The position numbers and the translations under genes were made by a program. The notes under the pieces were generated by a model. That model was given only the letters and a program-made list of their open reading frames with translations, ran no database searches and was not told the DNA's origin. A stretch of 64,000 bases of DNA from an uncultured Candidatus Melainabacteria bacterium (GTDB lineage Bacteria; Cyanobacteriota; Vampirovibrionia; Gastranaerophilales; Gastranaerophilaceae), in assembly GCA_947361615.1 (NCBI GenBank), contig CANAJP010000001.1:32987-96986 (forward strand), given 5' to 3'. Shown here in pieces: positions 8,509 through 18,045 of the stretch. The first letter of the stretch is position 1. Each line of letters starts with the position of its first letter.

Positions 8509-8899
8509 GAACCCCTGCCGACACTAAACTTTCCATAATTTCCTGCGCGTCAGAAACCATTTTACAGCAATGATGTTTGCGCTCAATTCCCTCAAGTCCT
8601 CGTGACAAAATCTTACAGCAGGTAAACTGGTTGCGTGCTTTAAATTCATCTACAAGCTCTTTTGCTTTCGCTCTTGCTATAACTTCGTTACCTTTAGAGT
8701 TCTCACGGCCAAAGTGATATCCAAGAACCATCTGAGAAGCAGAAACAGCACCACACAAACAGCCGCTTGACATTCCGCTCGAAAAACTTGTTGCACAAGG
8801 CAAAAGTTCCGCCGGACATAAACCTTTATCTATTGCATATTTTATAATGCTTTCAGAACAAGAATAACCGTTCATAAAATAATCTGTTGCTTTAGTCAT
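8501..8899 (-). CDS. C_GCAxxG_C_C family protein
   Basis: A 132-aa cysteine-rich protein of the C_GCAxxG_C_C family (related to RsrI-like redox proteins of unknown role). The pattern is visible: SCSESIIKYA, SSGCLCGAVSASQMVLG, FTCCKIL and KHHCCKMV. The cysteine spacing suggests metal or cluster binding, but no biochemical function can be assigned. The ATG at 8899 is preferred over the GTG at 8905 because GAGAGG sits 6 bases upstream. Likely first gene of an operon with crcB. Confidence 0.75.
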   Translation of the reverse strand: MTKATDYFMNGYSCSESIIKYAIDKGLCPAELLPCATSFSSGMSSGCLCGAVSASQMVLGYHFGRENSKGNEVIARAKAKELVDEFKARNQFTCCKILSRGLEGIERKHHCCKMVSDAQEIMESLVSAGVHA

Positions 8900-8960
8900 A
8901 CACACCTCTCAAACTTAATAACAGGATAGCACAAATCTGCCCAAAATCTATATAGGCACC

Positions 8961-10076
8961 CTATCTTATTTGAACAGGCATTACCAGACAAACAAAGTCT
9001 TCTTCGCTGTTTGGTCTTAAAACTGTTGCTGAAAGGCTTGTGTTCAAACCGATTTTAACTTCTTCGCTATCAATGTTTTTCAAAGCTTCAAGCATATATT
9101 TGTAGTTAAAAGCTATTGTTAAAGCATCAGCAGTGTAGTCAATATCAATGTTTTCTTCAGATTTACCTGAATCCGGAGTATCAGCAGTTAAGTTTAAGTT
9201 ATTTTCAGTAAATTCAAACTTAGCGATACTTGTTTTTTCGTTAACCATGACAGAAACACGGTCAAGCGCTGAAATCATTTGTGAAACATTCACAATAGCT
9301 TCTTTCGGGCTTTCATTAGGAATAAGTTTGTTATATTGCGGGAATTGGCCTTCAAGAAGTCTTGAAATTGTAGTTGTTTTTTCAGATTTAATAACGATTC
9401 TATTTGTTTCTGCGTAAATTTTAACATTATCTTCATCGATAAATGAGCAAATTTTAGCAAATTCGTTAACAGTTCTTGCAGGAATGATAAGCAGGTTAGT
9501 TTTGTCATTTTCAATGCTTTCTCTGACACGCGCAAGTCTGTTACCGTCAGTTGAAGCAACTTCAAGCTGGTTTTCTGAAAGACTGAAAACAATACCTGAT
9601 AAAAGGTTGCTGTTTTCATAAGCTGCAGCAGCAAAACCTGCTTGTTTAACGGCTTTAGTTAAAACTTTTACAGGAATTTCAAAACAATTAGCTTCATCAA
9701 CTTCTACATTTGAGCATTCTTTAGGAAACTCATCAGCAGAAATACCGATGATATCAAATTTTGTTTTTTTGCAGGTAATATGAACTAACGGTTCAGTGGC
9801 AGCCATTTCAAAAGTTACGAGGTTATCATTTAATTTAGAAACAATTTCGTTCAAAGTTTTTGACGGGAGTGTTATTTTACCTTCTTCTTCGACCTGTGCA
9901 TCAACGGTTGTAACAATAGTCATATCCAAATCAGTCGCAACCAATTTAATAGAATTTTGACCTACTGTTTCAATATAAATGTTTAAAAGAACAGGCTGTA
10001 AAGCTTTTACACTTGTGGCTCTTTCAACAATTTTAATACCGTTATATAAATCCTCTTTTTTAATAACAAACTTCAT
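8961..10076 (-). CDS. dnaN: DNA polymerase III beta sliding clamp
   Basis: The processivity clamp, 371 aa, of typical length with three repeated clamp domains. It starts MKFVIKKEDLYNGIKIVERATS and ends with the conserved VCLVMPVQIR, the C-terminal MPxRx region. It encircles DNA as a dimer and tethers the replicative polymerase. It lies 1.2 kb from a cluster of TTTTCTACA sites and points away from them, as expected for a gene next to the replication origin. Confidence 0.97.
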   Translation of the reverse strand: MKFVIKKEDLYNGIKIVERATSVKALQPVLLNIYIETVGQNSIKLVATDLDMTIVTTVDAQVEEEGKITLPSKTLNEIVSKLNDNLVTFEMAATEPLVHITCKKTKFDIIGISADEFPKECSNVEVDEANCFEIPVKVLTKAVKQAGFAAAAYENSNLLSGIVFSLSENQLEVASTDGNRLARVRESIENDKTNLLIIPARTVNEFAKICSFIDEDNVKIYAETNRIVIKSEKTTTISRLLEGQFPQYNKLIPNESPKEAIVNVSQMISALDRVSVMVNEKTSIAKFEFTENNLNLTADTPDSGKSEENIDIDYTADALTIAFNYKYMLEALKNIDSEEVKIGLNTSLSATVLRPNSEEDFVCLVMPVQIR

Positions 10077-10172
10077 ACCTCGTCACTCCTTTTCTTACGT
10101 AAATTATATTACAAAGCAGGTGCAAAATACAAGGAAAACTATTGATATTATTAAGAAAGCGCAATATTTTAT

Positions 10173-11159
10173 TTACTCTTTTTCAGGTAAAGCTGCAATA
10201 TTTTCCATAACTTTATCAACATCAATATTTTTTGTATCGAGGCTGACCATTATGTTGTTTTTTCTTAAATCCTTTGGACCCCATTTAGTAAAAAGGTCGC
10301 TAAAAAATATTGCGGTTGTAGGTACTTTTCTTGCTAACGCAAGGTGCATACAGCAAGTGTCAACTGTCACAAATTTTTCACATTTATCTATCAATGCTGC
10401 TGTTTCTAAAAATTTAGTCTTACCGGCAAAATCATAATACTCAAGGTTTGGAAACTCTTTCAATTCATCAACATAATGACGAATATCATTTCCGCCTATG
10501 ATTACAACTTTATATTTATTTTCATTATTAATTTTTGAAATAAGCGCAGCCGATGTAGAAACCATCAAAGATTTCTGTTCTGAATGACATGCAGGACAAA
10601 AACCAATAATTTTCTTATTTTCAAGCCCGTTATTTTTCAAAAGTTCAGAAACATTTTTTTCATCTTCTGCATTAAAATTAAAATAAGTTTCTAATCCCTC
10701 TTCATATATTCCTAATGGTTTAAGACATCTTGCGTAGTGTTCGGTAATATGAACCTGTAAATTTTTTTCTTCATCAAGATACGGAATAAGACCTGTTAAA
10801 AACAACTCTCTCATTTGTTCACCTCTGCCAACTCTATTTTTGGCTCCGGTCAAAAATGCGAGATATGCACCTCTTAGTTGATTGTCTAAAACTATTATAG
10901 TATCAAACTTTCCTCTTAATGAAAGTCCAAATTTGGTAACTTCCCAAAAAGACTTGCTTTTGTCGTAACAATAAACATTATCTATTTCCGGGATACCTGC
11001 AACAGCAGCAAGTCCTCTGTTTATTGCTATTATGGAAATATTTGCATCAGGATAAAGATTTCTCAAATGTTTAAAAATTCCGGATGTATTAATAACATCG
11101 CCTAGAGGGCCGGAAATAATTACAGCAATATTTTTTCCAACTATATTAATTTTTTTCAT
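10173..11159 (-). CDS. glycosyltransferase family 9 (heptosyltransferase-like)
   Basis: A 328-aa GT9 protein. It shows the N-terminal VIISGPLGDVINTSGIFKHLRNLYP and the C-terminal GGNDIRHY and VTVDTCCMHLALARKVPTTAIF, which form the nucleotide-sugar site. Members add heptose or other sugars to the LPS inner core. This fits the presence of lipid A genes and a heptose-phosphate adenylyltransferase elsewhere in the window. The acceptor is unknown. No good ribosome site is visible before the ATG. Confidence 0.8.
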   Translation of the reverse strand: MKKINIVGKNIAVIISGPLGDVINTSGIFKHLRNLYPDANISIIAINRGLAAVAGIPEIDNVYCYDKSKSFWEVTKFGLSLRGKFDTIIVLDNQLRGAYLAFLTGAKNRVGRGEQMRELFLTGLIPYLDEEKNLQVHITEHYARCLKPLGIYEEGLETYFNFNAEDEKNVSELLKNNGLENKKIIGFCPACHSEQKSLMVSTSAALISKINNENKYKVVIIGGNDIRHYVDELKEFPNLEYYDFAGKTKFLETAALIDKCEKFVTVDTCCMHLALARKVPTTAIFFSDLFTKWGPKDLRKNNIMVSLDTKNIDVDKVMENIAALPEKE

Positions 11160-11299
11160 TAATGTATTTTATATTAAATTTTGGTCAATACCTATTAGCC
11201 AAGTGGCCAATATAATTTATGAACAAAACTCTATTTTTCGGCTAACCTCTATTATTTACTATATAAATAAATTAGTTTATATATATAACTAATAGTCAT

Positions 11300-11500
11300 A
11301 GTAAGCTCGAAATATTTGTAGAAAACTTCTGAAAGCCTCTATTACCAATAGTTTTCATTGTAAATAGTTTGTAGAATATTTTCTTATGACTATTAGAAAA
11401 CCTATCATAGTAATAATAATCTTTGTAGAAAACATAAAATTTTTGTAGAAAAAGCAGAGTTTTCTACAACTTAAACAAAAGTTTTCTACAATAAATGTAA
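11300..11500. other. candidate replication origin (clustered DnaA-box-like sites)
   Basis: Within 11160-11750, which has no gene, five exact copies of TTTTCTACA or its complement lie at 11317-11325, 11424-11432, 11444-11452, 11460-11468 and 11482-11490, with a near copy at 11370-11378. The cyanobacterial DnaA box is TTTTCCACA, one base different. An AT-rich stretch at about 11250-11300 could be an unwinding element. dnaN and recF lie on either side. dnaA is not in the window. Confidence 0.6.
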
Positions 11501-11694
11501 CGAAATGTAACGAAATAAAGAGTATATAGCAATTATATAAAATGAAAATACTTTATTAATATGTAAGACATAACACAAAACACTGAACGACAAACGCATT
11601 AAATAAAACACGAGATATAAAACTAACACACACACTACCTACTACACACTAACCTTCTACACACATGAGGAATTAAAAACAGATTCCAATTGAG

Positions 11695-11720
11695 ACCTAT
11701 CATTTGATAGGTTTTTTTTT
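11695..11720 (+). terminator. strong terminator with no assigned upstream gene
   Basis: Perfect stem ACCTATCA/TGATAGGT with a 2-base loop and eight or more T on the plus strand. No plus-strand ORF precedes it, so it may end an RNA transcribed across the candidate origin. Confidence 0.65.
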
Positions 11721-11750
11721 GCGCGCTGCGCGGAGCCAGGAAGATTGCTA

Positions 11751-12035
11751 TTATATCGTCTTTGCAAGAATGTAGTGTTCGTAGCTCAGTGCGTAGTTAT
11801 ACAATGCATTCATAAGTACTCGGCCACTCTCTGATTTTCCTATTATTAGAAACTCGTTGTATTTGTTTTTCGCAAGTGTGAGTTCTGAATGGATAATTTT
11901 TTCTACATTTGTTTTAGGATTTTTAGACATTATAAGCTGAATCCATTCTGAGAGTATGTTTACAGCTGTGGATTTGTTGTTTATTATTTCACTATTTTTT
12001 GTTTGGATATATTTTGAAAATTCACTAAGTATCAT
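11751..12035 (-). CDS. hypothetical protein, 94 aa
   Basis: No family recognised. A mostly helical soluble protein without signal peptide or membrane segment. Its ATG overlaps the comF stop codon (ATGA-type overlap of 4 bp), so it is translated as part of the comF transcript. The tight coupling is the main evidence that it is real. Confidence 0.6.
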   Translation of the reverse strand: MILSEFSKYIQTKNSEIINNKSTAVNILSEWIQLIMSKNPKTNVEKIIHSELTLAKNKYNEFLIIGKSESGRVLMNALYNYALSYEHYILAKTI

Positions 12036-12679
12036 AGTTTCGGAGTTGTTGTAGCAAAACAGGTTATGTCAGTAACGCCCGCTGCGTGAAATGTTTTTAT
12101 CATTTCGGCGAAGGTTGAACCTGTTGTGCAAATGTCGTCTATAATTAATATTTTACCACAATTGGACATTTCTGATAAATTAACCTTAAACGCGTTGTGT
12201 AAGTTTTCTGCGCGCTCTGTTGGTGTAAGTTTGTATTGCGGTTTTGTGTTTTTTACACGGGTGATAAGTTTTGTGTTAAGGGTGTTTCCGGATAGCCTGC
12301 AAAACTCCTGAGCAACGAGTTCCATGTGATTGTAGCGTCTTTTGGATTGGCGGTCTTTGTGAAGCGGAACTGGCACGACAATGTAATCTGTGTTATCAGT
12401 GATATTTTGCCAGTATTCATACATAAATTTGGCCTGATAGAAAGCAAGGTCGCGCTGGTTGTGGTATTTAAGCCCGCGGATAAGCTTTTGTAAGTTTTTC
12501 TCGTAGACACCTGCGACATAAACGCTTACGCCGTCTATTGCAAGTCGCTTGCCGTATGAAAGGAATTCCAAACTGTCGTAACATTTGGAACACATTTTGA
12601 CAGATTCGTTTGATTTACGGCAAAAATAGCATTTCTTTTTATAAATCCAGTCTAGTAACCCGAGAAAGAATGCTTTCAT
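12032..12679 (-). CDS. comF: ComF family protein (phosphoribosyltransferase fold)
   Basis: A 215-aa ComF-like protein. An N-terminal zinc ribbon (CYFC and CSKC pairs, about residues 17-33) precedes a phosphoribosyltransferase domain with the PRPP loop KILIIDDICTTGST. ComF proteins are needed for DNA uptake in naturally transformable bacteria. With pilus genes nearby, transformation is possible but not shown. It lies just downstream of the SNF2 helicase gene and overlaps the following 94-aa ORF. Confidence 0.88.
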   Translation of the reverse strand: MKAFFLGLLDWIYKKKCYFCRKSNESVKMCSKCYDSLEFLSYGKRLAIDGVSVYVAGVYEKNLQKLIRGLKYHNQRDLAFYQAKFMYEYWQNITDNTDYIVVPVPLHKDRQSKRRYNHMELVAQEFCRLSGNTLNTKLITRVKNTKPQYKLTPTERAENLHNAFKVNLSEMSNCGKILIIDDICTTGSTFAEMIKTFHAAGVTDITCFATTTPKL

Positions 12680-12683
12680 AACA

Positions 12684-15600
12684 TTATTCCATTGAGAATA
12701 TTTCTTTAATGTCGTCCATTGTGAGCGATTTGGTGATGTTTCTATCCACCGAAATTACGCTGTCAACAAGGTTTCGTTTGAACATTTTGAGTTTCTGAAT
12801 TTTCTCTTCAACCGTATTTTTGGTTATAAGACGGTAGACGAAAACTTTTTTCGTTTGACCGATACGGTATGCACGGTCTGTCGCCTGATCTTCAACAGCA
12901 GGGTTCCACCACGGGTCGTAATGGATTACGTAGTCTGCGCCTGTAAGGTTCAAACCTGTACCGCCCGCTTTCAAGCTGACAAGGAATATCGGAATATGCG
13001 GATTGTTGTTGAATTTTTCCACTGCGCCCTGACGGTCTTTTGTTTTACCCGTGAGGTATGAGTATGGAATTCCAACGCGGTCAAGCCAATCTTTGACAAG
13101 GTCAAGCATTTCGACAAATTGGCTGAACAACAATACGCGGTGTTTTTCAGAGATAATTTCTTCAAGCATAACTTTGAGTTTTTCAAATTTGCCTGATTTA
13201 ATAATGTTTTTGACATTGTCTTTGTCGTAAAGTCTCGGGTGACAGCAGATTTGACGCAAACGAAGCAATGCAGAGAAGATAGAAAGTCTGCTTTTTTCGA
13301 GTCCGTTTTGTTCGATAGATTTGAAAAGTTCTTCTTTTGTGCTGTCCAGAACCTGTAAGTAAAAATCCCTTTGTTCGTCTGTAAGTTCGCAGTATGCAAT
13401 GTTTTCGACTTTATCCGGCAAGTCTTTTGCAACATCGCGTTTCATACGACGGAGAATGAACGGATAAATTTGAAGCTTAAGACGTTTCTCAACGATTTTA
13501 TCAGCGCGTTCCATAATAGGGTTGACGTAACGGTAGTTGAATTCATGAACATCAAACAGGAAGCCCGGCATGAGGAAGTCAAATACTGACCAGAGTTCTT
13601 CAAGTTTGTTTTCGATAGGAGTACCAGAAAGCGCAAGTTTGTGTGTTGCGTTGAGTTTTTTTACTGCCTGTGCGGTTTGAGAACCGGCGTTTTTAATATT
13701 TTGAGATTCATCGAGAACAACGTAGCGGAAATTGTATTCCTTAAGTTTTTCGATGTCGCGTCTAACGAGTGCGTAACTTGTGATTACTATGTCGTATTCA
13801 GGAATTTTTTTGAATAAGCCTTTGCGCTCTGTACCGGAAATTTTCAGACATGAGAGTTCTGGCGCGAATTTTTGGATTTCAGATTCCCAGTTAAATACGA
13901 CGGTTGTCGGGCAGATAACAAGTGTCGGCATAGGGCCGTCAACATCTTTTGCCTTTTGAATAACTGTTAAGGCTTGAAGCGTTTTACCAAGACCCATATC
14001 GTCCGCGAGAATTCCGTTCAACCCGTATTTGTACATAAACCAGAGCCAGCCGAAACCTTTTTGCTGATATTCACGGAACTCGGCGTTGATAGATTTTGGA
14101 AGTTCTGTAGACTCGGCTGTTGAGAATGTGGACATTTGTGACCAGAATTCTTCAAACTCTTTGCTTAAAATTGTTTCGACGTGAAGGTTTTTAAGTTCGT
14201 TAATAAGTCCTGCGCGGTAAGTTTTTACGATGAATTTGTTTTCGTCGTTGCGGTAAACATCGAAAGAGTTGAACGCGCGCATAAGCCCGTAAATATCCTG
14301 TGCAGGGTACTCAACAAATCCTAAACTTCTGATACGGCTGTATTTTTCGCCGCCTTGAATAGTTTCGTAAATTTCGTCAAAACTAACAATTTCATCGCCT
14401 GCGCGTCCGTAGAGATAAATTTCAAAAGAATCTTTTGTTTCCTGACTGAAATCAATATCTGCGCAGAGTTTGAACGGATTATCAAGAATTTTGAAGAAAT
14501 TCATATCGTCTTTTTCAACGAACTTCCAACCCTCTCCGGCCTGCTGAATATGATAGTTGTAGAAATCGATGGCGTTTTCTTTTTCAAGCGCGAGGTTGTT
14601 TGTCTGCATTGGAACAAAACGGCACGCAAGAAGCATATTGTAAGCATCCTGTTCGTGTTTAACGTTACGTTTAACCCAGTAAACTAAATCTTCGTTAGGT
14701 TTTTTAACGGTGACGTACGGAAGTTTTTCGCCTGTTAATTTTGAATAAGGAACCTTAACGCCGTCGTATTCAAATTCTAAAGAGGCTTTGAGTGACTGGT
14801 CGTAATCTATACCGAGTGTTACCACGTTAAGCGGAGGACGTTCTTCAAGCATTAACTTGGAGATATTTTCAGCGATTTCGACTTTCATAATCTCCTGAAT
14901 TTCAGGCAGGTCTTCGTGAATAAATTTCCCACCCTCAGCGTCTTTGAGTTCGGTAAATGATGATTTAAGAATGTTTGTCGGAAGCGACTGCATTGCAATG
15001 TTTGTCGGGAAAATTATGTTTTTATAACGTCCCCATTTGAGGTGTTTTGAGAAGTAGCGAACTTCTTCAAACGGATAAATTTCATCTTTATCAGGTCTGT
15101 GCCATTCAAGGGCAAGAAGTAATGAACCGCTCTGGCCTGAGTTTACAGTGAGTTGTAATTCCCATTCATCGTCAACGAACTTCAACCGTTCTTTTGTTTT
15201 TTCGTCCAGAACCTCGTCAGCTTTTGCAAGCAGCGCAAACATAGGGCCGAATTTAGTAATCGGAATATCGTACCATCCTGCTTTTTTGTCCTGACGGGCG
15301 ATGGTTAAAAGTTGTTGAAAAATTGCGATTTCGACTTTTTGTGTGTTGTTGACTTCAAAATCAGGGTTTTGACGTTGTGCTTCAATCAGCGCACGCAGAA
15401 TACTTTCAATTTGGCGTACGATTTTGCCGTTTTCACGAGAACGAACAAGGATAGAGAAGAAGTTAACTTTTCTTTTTGAGTTGAAGTGAAAAATATAACT
15501 TCCTGTTGGTTCTTCTGTTAAAGCTGTGTTTTCATCAGGGTAATCGGTTTCTATGCCGTATTTAGTTTCTAACCAGTCTTCATAAGCGTGATCGTTAATG

Positions 15601-15863
15601 GCTTTAATGGCAACGGCAACAGCGTGTTTGCACCATTCGTCTTTAAGCGGACAGTTGCAACGTGCTTCGACTTTATTTTTTTTGAAAATGAGGTCAGTGT
15701 TGTAGGACGCCTGAAAGTTTCCTTTAACTTTGCCCATATAGAAGTTTTTTTCTGGATATGATTCAAGCACCATATCTTTAGTGTAAAGCTCATAACCTCT
15801 GCGCCAGGCGCCAGCTCCGGCCTTTTCTTTTACAAGTTTAAAATTAAATTCTTCAGTCGCCAT
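12684..15863 (-). CDS. SNF2-family helicase with N-terminal SWIM zinc finger
   Basis: A 1059-aa Swi2/Snf2 ATPase. A SWIM finger (CNCPLKDEWCKH) lies at about residues 68-79. The helicase core begins near residue 600: ILADDMGLGKTLQA (Walker A), VVLDESQNIKN (Walker B), ALSGTPIEN, then LFSQFVEMLD, GGTGLNLTGADYVI and DQATDRAYRIGQ. These enzymes move along duplex DNA and remodel protein-DNA or transcription complexes; the bacterial partner is unknown. It lies 4 bp before comF. Confidence 0.9.
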   Translation of the reverse strand: MATEEFNFKLVKEKAGAGAWRRGYELYTKDMVLESYPEKNFYMGKVKGNFQASYNTDLIFKKNKVEARCNCPLKDEWCKHAVAVAIKAINDHAYEDWLETKYGIETDYPDENTALTEEPTGSYIFHFNSKRKVNFFSILVRSRENGKIVRQIESILRALIEAQRQNPDFEVNNTQKVEIAIFQQLLTIARQDKKAGWYDIPITKFGPMFALLAKADEVLDEKTKERLKFVDDEWELQLTVNSGQSGSLLLALEWHRPDKDEIYPFEEVRYFSKHLKWGRYKNIIFPTNIAMQSLPTNILKSSFTELKDAEGGKFIHEDLPEIQEIMKVEIAENISKLMLEERPPLNVVTLGIDYDQSLKASLEFEYDGVKVPYSKLTGEKLPYVTVKKPNEDLVYWVKRNVKHEQDAYNMLLACRFVPMQTNNLALEKENAIDFYNYHIQQAGEGWKFVEKDDMNFFKILDNPFKLCADIDFSQETKDSFEIYLYGRAGDEIVSFDEIYETIQGGEKYSRIRSLGFVEYPAQDIYGLMRAFNSFDVYRNDENKFIVKTYRAGLINELKNLHVETILSKEFEEFWSQMSTFSTAESTELPKSINAEFREYQQKGFGWLWFMYKYGLNGILADDMGLGKTLQALTVIQKAKDVDGPMPTLVICPTTVVFNWESEIQKFAPELSCLKISGTERKGLFKKIPEYDIVITSYALVRRDIEKLKEYNFRYVVLDESQNIKNAGSQTAQAVKKLNATHKLALSGTPIENKLEELWSVFDFLMPGFLFDVHEFNYRYVNPIMERADKIVEKRLKLQIYPFILRRMKRDVAKDLPDKVENIAYCELTDEQRDFYLQVLDSTKEELFKSIEQNGLEKSRLSIFSALLRLRQICCHPRLYDKDNVKNIIKSGKFEKLKVMLEEIISEKHRVLLFSQFVEMLDLVKDWLDRVGIPYSYLTGKTKDRQGAVEKFNNNPHIPIFLVSLKAGGTGLNLTGADYVIHYDPWWNPAVEDQATDRAYRIGQTKKVFVYRLITKNTVEEKIQKLKMFKRNLVDSVISVDRNITKSLTMDDIKEIFSME

Positions 15864-15970
15864 ATCTTCCCTTGCTCCGGGGTAATCTGCTTATATAGAT
15901 AAATCTATAATCTCGGAGTTACCATTATTATTGCATAAGTAGTAAAAAAAAGCAAGTAGGTTAAATAAGC

Positions 15971-16192
15971 TTACTTGAGCATATATCTTTGGGCTGTGTC
16001 TATCTGGTTGTATAGCCCGCGACTTTTTTCTAATAAAAGCTCAGTCATTAGCGTTAAACCTAAGAATTTTTCGTTTTTATTTTCATTGTGTTCACAGTAA
16101 TCTCTAAGTATTTTTAATATGAATTCAATTTCGCTGCACGTTTCCATTGCGTTATCTGTTTCTTGTAAAAATTCACGTTGTTGCTGTTTCAT
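15971..16192 (-). CDS. hypothetical small helical protein, 73 aa
   Basis: No family recognised. Glutamine- and glutamate-rich, predicted helical, no membrane segment. AGGGAGAA lies 6 bases before the ATG, a good ribosome site. It is divergent from the XRE gene at 16282, with about 90 bp between them. Confidence 0.6.
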   Translation of the reverse strand: MKQQQREFLQETDNAMETCSEIEFILKILRDYCEHNENKNEKFLGLTLMTELLLEKSRGLYNQIDTAQRYMLK

Positions 16193-16281
16193 AAATTCTC
16201 CCTTTATTTTCTTAAGTGCGCTTATGATAAACTTAAGTATATATGCTGATTATTTTTTTGCAAGTATTATATAATTACAAT

Positions 16282-16494
16282 ATGGATGAAAAAGAATTAA
16301 AGAAAATAATATCAACAAATATTCGTATGCAGAGAGCTAAAAAAGACATTACTCAAGAACATTTGGCGGACTTGATAAACCTTAGTGCAACACAGATTGG
16401 AGCATTAGAACGTGGCGTATCTATGCCTAAAATTATTACCCTTATGAAGCTTGCCGATGTCTTTGGCGTTACAGTCGACGATTTATTGCACTAA
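16282..16494 (+). CDS. XRE-family transcriptional regulator (single HTH)
   Basis: A 70-aa Cro/C1-type regulator from the ATG at 16282 (MDEKELKKIISTNIRMQR); an earlier start at 16243 is less likely. The helix-turn-helix reads ITQEHLADLINLSATQIGALERGVSMPKIITLMKLADVFGVTVDDLL. The target is unknown; the divergent 73-aa gene is the nearest candidate. A dispersed palindromic repeat follows its stop. Confidence 0.82.
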   Translation: MDEKELKKIISTNIRMQRAKKDITQEHLADLINLSATQIGALERGVSMPKIITLMKLADVFGVTVDDLLH

Positions 16495-16507
16495 GTTTTT
16501 CCACTCC

Positions 16508-16595
16508 TGTCATCCCGAACTTGTTTCGGGATCTGGCCAACGAATACCGATAGCTTGCAACGCGGGATAGATGCTGAAACAAGTTCAGCATGACA
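16508..16595. repeat. dispersed TGTCAT/ATGACA palindromic repeat
   Basis: Ends TGTCATCCCGAAC and GTTCAGCATGACA. Each end forms its own hairpin (CCCGAA/TTCGGG and GCTGAA/TTCAGC). One of eight copies in the window. It fills the gap between the XRE gene and recF. Confidence 0.85.
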
Positions 16596-16601
16596 GAAAG
16601 G

Positions 16602-17693
16602 TTAATTTATCTGTCCGTTTTCTATGTTGTAGATTTTGACGTCTTGGAGAAATTCTTCCTCAAAGTGCAGGGTGTCCACTGAGGTTATTATCGTTTGAAC
16701 TCCCGATTTTATCGATTTTAACAGAAAATTCTGGCGGATGTCGTCAAGTTCCGCTAGTACATCATCCAACAGCAAAACAGGGTTTTCGCCGGTTTTGTCA
16801 GTTATTATTTCAAGTTCTGAAAGTTTGAGCGCCAGAACAACTGTTCGCTGCTGGCCCTGTGAGGCAAATTTTGTCGCTTCGCTTTCATTAATATAGAATA
16901 AAATATCGTCACGCTGTGGCCCCACGCAAGATTGACCGCGGCGGATTTCCTCGCTCATTCGCTCTTCAAGCGACGCCGCAAAAAGCTGAGAAATAGTTTC
17001 TACATCCTCTTCGCCGTTTAAAAAAGAGCAATCGTATTTGATTTTAAGTTCTTCGCTTTCGCTGATGATTTTGTGTTTCTCCCGCGCAATGCGTTCGATT
17101 TCTTTTAGAAATTTAAGGCGTAAAAATATAATATTACTACCCGCAATCGCCATTTGTTCGTTATAAACACGCAATAGGGTTTCGTCAATATAGTCGCTTT
17201 TCAGCAAATTGTTTTTTTGAATACGAATTTTGTCGTATTTTGAAAGCCTTTCGTCATACGCGGGATATACCTGTGAGATTGCTCTATCCAGCCATTCGCG
17301 TCTGTCTGACGGGTTTCCGCGAAGTAATAGCAAATCAGGTGTTGCAAAAAGTACCGTCCGCAGAACCGATTTGAAATTCTTAGGTGTCGTTTTAAGTGTG
17401 TTTACCCTTAATTCACGTGTTTTTTCACGGTTGTAAAAATATGCGAGTTCGATGTCTGTGTCTGCTTTTAATATATCGGAGTGAATTTCGACGCTTTCAG
17501 CGTTAAAATTTATCAGTTCCTGATTATTTGAAGTTCTTGGACTTTTTAAGGTTGACAGGAAATAGACGCTTTCAAGAATATTAGTTTTTCCCTGCGCGTT
17601 TTTTCCGATAATCAAAATCTTATCAAACCCTAAATCCAACGAGATTGATTTGCAGTTTCTATAGTTTTTTAATGTTAAATTTTTTAATCTCAC
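16602..17693 (-). CDS. recF: DNA replication and repair protein RecF
   Basis: A 363-aa SMC-like ATPase that loads RecA at single-strand gaps with RecO and RecR. Walker A is GKNAQGKTN at about residues 30-38, the signature is FASQGQQRTVVLALKLSE, and Walker B is PVLLLDDVLAELD. The length is normal. It is one of the genes usually found near oriC together with dnaN, which here is 6.5 kb away. Confidence 0.96.
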   Translation of the reverse strand: MRLKNLTLKNYRNCKSISLDLGFDKILIIGKNAQGKTNILESVYFLSTLKSPRTSNNQELINFNAESVEIHSDILKADTDIELAYFYNREKTRELRVNTLKTTPKNFKSVLRTVLFATPDLLLLRGNPSDRREWLDRAISQVYPAYDERLSKYDKIRIQKNNLLKSDYIDETLLRVYNEQMAIAGSNIIFLRLKFLKEIERIAREKHKIISESEELKIKYDCSFLNGEEDVETISQLFAASLEERMSEEIRRGQSCVGPQRDDILFYINESEATKFASQGQQRTVVLALKLSELEIITDKTGENPVLLLDDVLAELDDIRQNFLLKSIKSGVQTIITSVDTLHFEEEFLQDVKIYNIENGQIN

Positions 17694-17786
17694 AAAAAAA
17701 TTATACTCTAAATATATGATTTATTGAATATGCCTTGTAGAAACCGCAATTTTTTTATATAATTTATTATAAGCGAGGAAAAGTAT

Positions 17787-18032
17787 ATGTTACCTGTTAT
17801 TACAGAAGAGATATCAGCAGAAATTTTTACGGAAGTGTTCAAAGATGTGCCTGTCTGGCGCAAAAAGATGATTCACTACTTGAAAGAAGAAAATCCCGAG
17901 ATTAATACTGCTATTATTGAAGCGGCTAATAAAACAGATTTAGATCCGAAAGCAGTCGCGCTCGGTGCTTATATGACATATCTTCTCATTGAGAGAGCTA
18001 CAAAAGAACAAGATATATTTTCAGAAGACTAG
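17787..18032 (+). CDS. hypothetical protein upstream of pilT, 81 aa
   Basis: No family recognised. A small acidic helical protein with no signal peptide. The start follows AGCGAGGAAAAG. It ends 14 bp before pilT, suggesting co-transcription and a possible role in pilus function, but that is only context. Confidence 0.65.
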   Translation: MLPVITEEISAEIFTEVFKDVPVWRKKMIHYLKEENPEINTAIIEAANKTDLDPKAVALGAYMTYLLIERATKEQDIFSED

Positions 18033-18045
18033 AGGATAGGATAAG

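Noticed and set aside
8900..8960. Fluoride riboswitch controlling crcB
   Set aside because: The upstream region is too short and shows no recognisable pseudoknot motif; crcB is internal to an operon.
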